A stretch of DNA of 55,836 bases from Oscillospiraceae bacterium (GTDB lineage Bacteria > Bacillota > Clostridia > Oscillospirales > Ruminococcaceae), in assembly GCA_009786985.1 (NCBI GenBank), contig WRGW01000110.1, positions 1-55,836 on the forward strand. Reading direction: 5' to 3'. Shown piece after piece: positions 51,104-55,836 of this stretch. The notes beneath the pieces were generated by a model. It ran no database searches, had not been told where the DNA came from, and worked only from the letters and a program-made list of their open reading frames with translations. Numbering within the stretch: position 1 is the stretch's first letter; each line of letters starts with the position of its first letter. The position numbers were made by a program, and so were the translations under genes.

Positions 51104-53524
51104 ATGAATTATAATTATAGCGAAATCGAAAAAAAATGGCAAAAATACTGGGACGAACATGGAACATTTATGGCTGATGAAAGTAGCGGAAAACCTGCGA
51201 CTTTTATTCTGGTTGAGTTCCCATATCCGTCTGCTCAAGGGTTACACATCGGGCATCCGCGCCCGTATACTGCGATGGACATCGTCGCCCGCAAACGCCG
51301 CCTGTGCGGTGAAAATGTTCTATACCCAATGGGGTGGGATGCTTTTGGTCTGCCTACTGAAAATTTCGCGATTAAGAATAAAATTCATCCAGCAATAGTC
51401 ACCGAGAACTGTATCAAAAACTTTAAAAGGCAAATCAAAGCAATTGGGTTTTCGTTTGATTGGAGCAGGGAAATCAATACAACCGACCCCGATTATTATA
51501 AATGGACACAGTGGATTTTCTTGCAATTTTTCAAAAGAGGATTGGCGTATAAAAAAGAAATGGCGGTGAACTGGTGTACATCATGCAAAGTCGTGCTTGC
51601 AAATGAAGAAGTTGTCGATAATTCATGTGAACGTTGTGGTAGCGAGGTTGTTCGCAAAGTTAAGAATCAGTGGATGCTAAAAATTACCGAATATGCCGAA
51701 CGCTTAATTAACGACTTAGAGGGCATGGACTATCCGTCAAGAGTAAAGTCATCTCAAATCAACTGGATTGGTAAAAGTACTGGTGCGGAAGTTGATTTCA
51801 AAACAAGTGACGGCGAAACTCTACGAATTTATACAACACGCCCTGACACTCTGTTCGGAGCGACTTATATGGTGATTTCGCCAGAACACCCTTTCATTAA
51901 CGAAAAATGGGCGGACAAGCTTGCTAACATCACCGAAGTCAAAAAATATCAAGAAGCCGCCGCCAAAAAGTCCGACTTTGAGCGTAGTGAAATCGCCAAA
52001 GAAAAAACTGGTGTGAGACTGGACGGAATTACCGCAATAAATCCTGTGAACGGCAAAGAAATCCCGATTTTTATTTCAGACTATGTCTTAATGAGTTATG
52101 GAACTGGTGCGATTATGGCAGTACCAGGTCATGACAGCCGTGATTGGGAGTTCGCTAAGGCGTTTGACCTGCCAATCGTCGAGGTTGTGGCTGGTGGCGA
52201 TGTAGACCAAGCTGCTTTCACCGATTGCGAAACTGGCACTATGGTAAATTCTGATTTTCTTGACGGATTATCGGTGGAAGAAGCTAAGACAAAAATCATC
52301 GACTGGATTTATAGAAACGATGTTGGCGAACCTAAGACTAATTATAAACTGCGTGACTGGGTATTCTCGCGTCAGAGATATTGGGGTGAACCTATTCCAC
52401 TGATTCATTGCGATAAATGTGGCTGGGTAGCAGTTCCAGAAAATGAGCTTCCGCTAAAACTCCCTGAAGTTAAGTCATATATGCCAACCGATACTGGCGA
52501 ATCACCGTTAGCAACGTTGGAAGAATTTATTAATTGCACCTGCCCTGAATGCAAAGGTTCTGCCAAGCGTGAAACAGACACAATGCCACAATGGGCGGGA
52601 AGTTCGTGGTATTACCTTCGTTACTGTGACCCTAATAATGCAAATTCCATCATCGGAAAAGAAAAGCTGGCATACTGGGAGGGAAGTGGCTCTATAGTAA
52701 GTTGGTATAACGGTGGGATGGAGCATACTACGCTTCACTTGTTATACTCTCGATTTTGGCACAAATTCTTATATGATATTGGCGTGGTGAATACGGTTGA
52801 GCCGTACGCTAAAAGAACCGCTCACGGCATGATTCTTGGTGAAGATGGGCAAAAGATGTCAAAAAGTCGCGGCAACGTCATTAACCCTGATGATATTCTG
52901 CGTGATTACGGGGCGGACGCTCTGCGATTATATGAGATGTTTGTAGGCGATTTCGAGAAATCAGCTCCGTGGAGCGTGACTGGAATCAAAGGTTGCAAAC
53001 GTTTTGTGGATAGGGTTTGGAATTTATCTGAAAATTTGGTTGATGGTGATGAGTATACTAAGGGTCGCCGTGCAAATTTCCACAAGACCATCAAAAAAGT
53101 CGGCGAAGACATTGAATCACTAAAATTTAATACAGCAATTGCTGCACTTATGTCTTTGTTAAACGAGATGAGCGGCGAAAAGTCAGAACCAATCACCAAA
53201 TCAGAATTGAAAACTTTCCTTACTCTACTAAATCCATTTGCACCGCATATCACTGAAGAGATGTATGTAAATGCTGGGTTTGATGGTGTTTTGAACGCAC
53301 AGCCGTGGCCTCAGTATCACGATGAACTTTGTAAAGATGATGAGGTTGAAATCGTAGTTCAGATTTGCGGGAAAATCAAGGCTAAAGTTACCTTGCCTAC
53401 CAGTTCGGATAAAGCGAAAACGCTAGAGCTTGCGAAAGCGGCTTTGGGGTCGGCACTTGATGGCAAGACAATTGTTAAAGAGATTGTAGTTCCAGATAAG
53501 TTAGTTAATATTGTCGCTAAGTGA
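51104..53524 (+). CDS. leuS: Leucyl-tRNA synthetase
   Basis: Charges tRNA-Leu with leucine and edits mistakes. The 806-aa length is usual. The N-terminal part has [15 protein letters not shown] (HIGH motif, about residue 50), [15 protein letters not shown] and the editing domain (about 220-400; [14 protein letters not shown]). The zinc or leucine-specific domain has [11 protein letters not shown] and [13 protein letters not shown] is at about residue 583 ([11 protein letters not shown]), and the anticodon domain follows from about 620. AAAGG precedes the ATG by about 11 nt. No T-box element was seen in the 42 nt between the promoter and the ATG. It is convergent with the dockerin metzincin. 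Confidence 0.97.
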   Translation: MNYNYSEIEKKWQKYWDEHGTFMADESSGKPATFILVEFPYPSAQGLHIGHPRPYTAMDIVARKRRLCGENVLYPMGWDAFGLPTENFAIKNKIHPAIVTENCIKNFKRQIKAIGFSFDWSREINTTDPDYYKWTQWIFLQFFKRGLAYKKEMAVNWCTSCKVVLANEEVVDNSCERCGSEVVRKVKNQWMLKITEYAERLINDLEGMDYPSRVKSSQINWIGKSTGAEVDFKTSDGETLRIYTTRPDTLFGATYMVISPEHPFINEKWADKLANITEVKKYQEAAAKKSDFERSEIAKEKTGVRLDGITAINPVNGKEIPIFISDYVLMSYGTGAIMAVPGHDSRDWEFAKAFDLPIVEVVAGGDVDQAAFTDCETGTMVNSDFLDGLSVEEAKTKIIDWIYRNDVGEPKTNYKLRDWVFSRQRYWGEPIPLIHCDKCGWVAVPENELPLKLPEVKSYMPTDTGESPLATLEEFINCTCPECKGSAKRETDTMPQWAGSSWYYLRYCDPNNANSIIGKEKLAYWEGSGSIVSWYNGGMEHTTLHLLYSRFWHKFLYDIGVVNTVEPYAKRTAHGMILGEDGQKMSKSRGNVINPDDILRDYGADALRLYEMFVGDFEKSAPWSVTGIKGCKRFVDRVWNLSENLVDGDEYTKGRRANFHKTIKKVGEDIESLKFNTAIAALMSLLNEMSGEKSEPITKSELKTFLTLLNPFAPHITEEMYVNAGFDGVLNAQPWPQYHDELCKDDEVEIVVQICGKIKAKVTLPTSSDKAKTLELAKAALGSALDGKTIVKEIVVPDKLVNIVAK

Positions 53525-53545
53525 GAGATTTTAGTTGATAAAATA

Positions 53546-53577
53546 CCCCCATTTCAGAGCAAAATCTGAAATGGGGG
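53546..53577. terminator. Terminator of leuS and of the convergent metzincin gene
   Basis: CCCCCATTTCAGA / TCTGAAATGGGGG, a perfect 13-bp stem with a 6-nt loop (GCAAAA). On the minus strand it is followed by TATTTTAT. Similar hairpins are at 10624, 11889 and 42649. Confidence 0.82.
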
Positions 53578-53585
53578 CTGTTGTA

Positions 53586-55836
53586 TTAATCCAAAGCACT
53601 TGGTAATCCTACATGAAATCTCAATGCCTGCAAAGCATCATCTATATCTATAACGCCATTTTGATTAATATCACTATGAAGAAGAATGGTGTTTGGGTAT
53701 AGACCTACAAGCCACCGCATAATACTAAGTGCGGTATTTAACCCCCATTGGCTTAAACAACATTCACACGATGGAACTATAGGCTTACTATCAATTTCAT
53801 AACCATAATCATAACTTACGACATTGCTTTCATAATCCCACGATTCACCCAAAACAGCCGAAAAACCTTCGTTATAAAACAACGCTTTTGCAAATTTCAC
53901 GTAACCAACAGATTTTTTCACTATTACTGCCCCATCACGTGCAGATGGGAGAACAAATTCACCATCAATAACATCCAAAAGAACCAAATACGTTTCGCCT
54001 ATTTTAACATCAGAATTAAGTCGTAGCAATTCTGGTAAAAGCGACTTATGTTCTTCGCCAGTTATAATATTATTAAGGGTATATTCCACATCGAAAATAT
54101 ATGGAGATGTCGGTTCGCTCCACTTGTCAGTTACAGTTATTACGATTGCTAAATCGACGTTTGAAACAAATCTCGAAGTTAGAGTTGCGTTTTCTGCAAT
54201 AACTTTATTGGTAGTGATTTCGCTATTTTTAACAACGGTTGCATTACGCAATCCGTAGATATCACACAACGTTAACAAATCAGCTCTGATAAATTTAGTT
54301 TCATGCGGGATTAAATGAACGTCCCAAAGCGTGTTATTAACGTGCCATGGAGAGATTACATATTCAATGCCTTTCTCAAAAATAGCTCCGTGTTGGCTAC
54401 GTACCGTTATATATTCAGGTAACATATTTCTGGTAAGATTATCAGTTATGCGAAAAAGATAATCAACAAATTTTATTTCATTAACGCTTGACATGGTTAA
54501 TTCTTCATTGTCGCCATATAAAATCTCAACTGGTATCCCCTTCAAAATATTATCATTCCACCCATAATCTTGTATCATTGTCTCCACGATTTGATTTTTT
54601 GAAAAATAATGCAATACTAAATCATCTTGTACAATTGCAAAGGGTTCATCAAAAGCAGGTTGAATTGTTGTGCTTGTAGATACTGGGTTAGTGTTATTAA
54701 ACGCATTTCTAAATTGCAATACGTGGTTAGCCAATACAACGGTTGGTGTTCTAAGGGCATTATTATCAGTTCCTTCGTTTCTCATAATGCAAGTCGCAGG
54801 TGCATTTGTCGTATGCCCTCTAAAACCTAATGCGTGTCCGAGTTCGTGTCGCATAGTGTTTGAGTGTCCACGCTCGCCTCCGTTAATTATCACTGCACCA
54901 TTAAAACTTCTATTTCTTATTGTATCAACAACAAAAATATTAGCTGGGCTTGTGGTATTGTTACGTGCGCGCCGTATAGTACGCCGTCTGCCGTTTATTG
55001 TTGGTGTTGCTATTATGTCATTGCTCCCATGTCCAACCCACCCTTGCGAAACAGCACGTCTACCGTCAGGAAGAGTTCCTAAATGTACTTGTGTATGCCA
55101 ATTTAATGAGAAGGACGGACTGCCAAATCTGATATGAATATCTGAGTTTGACGCACCTATGCTATTATTAAATGTACTACGTAAACCAACGTTGTTCCAA
55201 ACATTCACTGCTGAAGAAGCCATATTTATAATGTTTGAATTATCAGCTGAATTTTGCACATTTGCAACTCTAACACGTGGTGGATTTTGATAAAAATGAA
55301 CTTCATCACTATTACTAATCCACGTTGCATTAGCAATCCATCGAGCCCAAACAGTTATATTCCCAGTAACAGCCATAGAAGTTGCAACCTGTGTCCCACC
55401 AGTTTGCGATATAAACCAACCAACAAAAGCATGATTATCTCTAACTGGCGTAGGAAGCGTCCCGATATTAGCCCCTCGCCGAACCGCTCGCGCAGCTGGA
55501 TGGGTTCCGCCATTTGCGTTAAATCGTACAACCCACGTGTTTGCCGAACCTTGATTCGGAGCGTGACGACAGTTATCTAATGCGGTTGAAAGTCCTACCA
55601 ATCGTCTTTGAATCGCCAACGCATCATTAATACTTGGGCTACCAGTTTCACGACAAATCAGTGCCGCACGCAAAGCACTTCTGCCGTTGGCATTATTACC
55701 ATCAATCGTACTTGAAAGCCCAACTATGTGTCTCTGAACTTGCAAAGCGTCATTAATCGTGATTCTGCCATCGCCATCAACATCGCCGCATTGCCAGCGA
55801 CTAACGCTCGAAAAAGGAGCAATTTGTGCATATTCT
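53586..55836 (-). CDS. Secreted metzincin-type protease with dockerin modules at both ends (N-terminus beyond the window)
   Basis: The frame stays open to the right window edge (codons from EYAQIAPFSSVSRW onward), so the start and any signal peptide are missing. The visible product is about 750 aa. It begins with a dockerin pair: CGDVDGDGRITINDALQ, then SPSINDALAIQRRLVGLSTA. Next is an InlB-type beta repeat (VVRFNANGGTHPAARAVRRG, WARW). The catalytic region follows with HELGHALGFRGH (HExxHxxGxxH zinc motif) and a Met-turn in CIMRNEG. A C-terminal beta-rich part of about 340 residues and a final dockerin-like module (SDINQNGVIDIDDALQALRF) end it. Substrate and cell-surface partner are unknown. 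Confidence 0.85.
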   Translation of the reverse strand, partial: EYAQIAPFSSVSRWQCGDVDGDGRITINDALQVQRHIVGLSSTIDGNNANGRSALRAALICRETGSPSINDALAIQRRLVGLSTALDNCRHAPNQGSANTWVVRFNANGGTHPAARAVRRGANIGTLPTPVRDNHAFVGWFISQTGGTQVATSMAVTGNITVWARWIANATWISNSDEVHFYQNPPRVRVANVQNSADNSNIINMASSAVNVWNNVGLRSTFNNSIGASNSDIHIRFGSPSFSLNWHTQVHLGTLPDGRRAVSQGWVGHGSNDIIATPTINGRRRTIRRARNNTTSPANIFVVDTIRNRSFNGAVIINGGERGHSNTMRHELGHALGFRGHTTNAPATCIMRNEGTDNNALRTPTVVLANHVLQFRNAFNNTNPVSTSTTIQPAFDEPFAIVQDDLVLHYFSKNQIVETMIQDYGWNDNILKGIPVEILYGDNEELTMSSVNEIKFVDYLFRITDNLTRNMLPEYITVRSQHGAIFEKGIEYVISPWHVNNTLWDVHLIPHETKFIRADLLTLCDIYGLRNATVVKNSEITTNKVIAENATLTSRFVSNVDLAIVITVTDKWSEPTSPYIFDVEYTLNNIITGEEHKSLLPELLRLNSDVKIGETYLVLLDVIDGEFVLPSARDGAVIVKKSVGYVKFAKALFYNEGFSAVLGESWDYESNVVSYDYGYEIDSKPIVPSCECCLSQWGLNTALSIMRWLVGLYPNTILLHSDINQNGVIDIDDALQALRFHVGLPSALD

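Overview
The window looks like chromosomal DNA from an AT-rich, Gram-positive, probably spore-forming anaerobe of the class Clostridia, perhaps an Oscillospirales-type gut or rumen lineage. The evidence is a Clostridia-style S10-spc-alpha ribosomal protein cluster (KOW protein between map and infA, zinc-binding S14), a BofA-like sporulation protein, AddAB instead of RecBCD, consensus sigma-A promoters, secreted proteins with dockerin modules, and a THF riboswitch in front of a folate ECF transporter gene. The lineage assignment is inference; the genes themselves are mostly unambiguous. I see no rRNA, tRNA, CRISPR array, prophage or transposase gene.

Layout. 1-2.7 kb: the start of a secreted protein cut by the window edge, and a large secreted M23 peptidase with beta-solenoid, leucine-rich-repeat and dockerin parts. 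2.8-5.4 kb: a promoter, a CheY-like regulator and an overlapping hybrid histidine kinase. 5.4-7.2 kb (minus): folT-proC behind a THF riboswitch and a hairpin that would hide the ribosome-binding site. 7.3-9.4 kb: rpsB-tsf behind a long, highly structured leader. 9.4-17.7 kb: an rRNA methyltransferase-like gene, a lipoprotein with a truncated metzincin, a chemoreceptor, malQ, a GH25 lysozyme and fba. 17.9-37.5 kb: the ribosomal cluster rpsJ to rplQ with secY, adk, map, infA and rpoA, plus pyrE, which sits between rpsK and rpsD. 37.6-42.6 kb: recA-rimO-pgsA (4-nt overlaps) and a zinc-ribbon membrane protein. 42.7-50.7 kb (minus): a YtxH-like protein, a BofA-like protein, addB and addA. 51.1-53.5 kb: leuS. 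53.6 kb to the end (minus): a secreted metzincin with dockerin modules at both ends, open at the window edge.

What stands out is the noncoding DNA. At least three families of short palindromic repeats sit between genes. One has about 23-bp terminal inverted repeats whose outer end contains GAGGAGG; in front of addB and rpmD that end is the only apparent ribosome-binding site. A second folds like a cloverleaf and occurs three times (one copy nested) between genes of the ribosomal cluster. A third lies upstream of rpsD and between bofA and its upstream neighbour. In the addAB-leuS divergent region, an 80-bp unit bearing a complete sigma-A promoter is repeated in tandem on the minus strand, and a related copy on the plus strand forms the leuS promoter. 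Together these suggest that small mobile or amplified elements have repeatedly been taken up as expression signals for housekeeping genes. The protein-level oddities are an RGG/proline-alanine tail on ribosomal protein S3, an AddB without a recognisable Walker A motif, and proC under apparent THF-riboswitch control.
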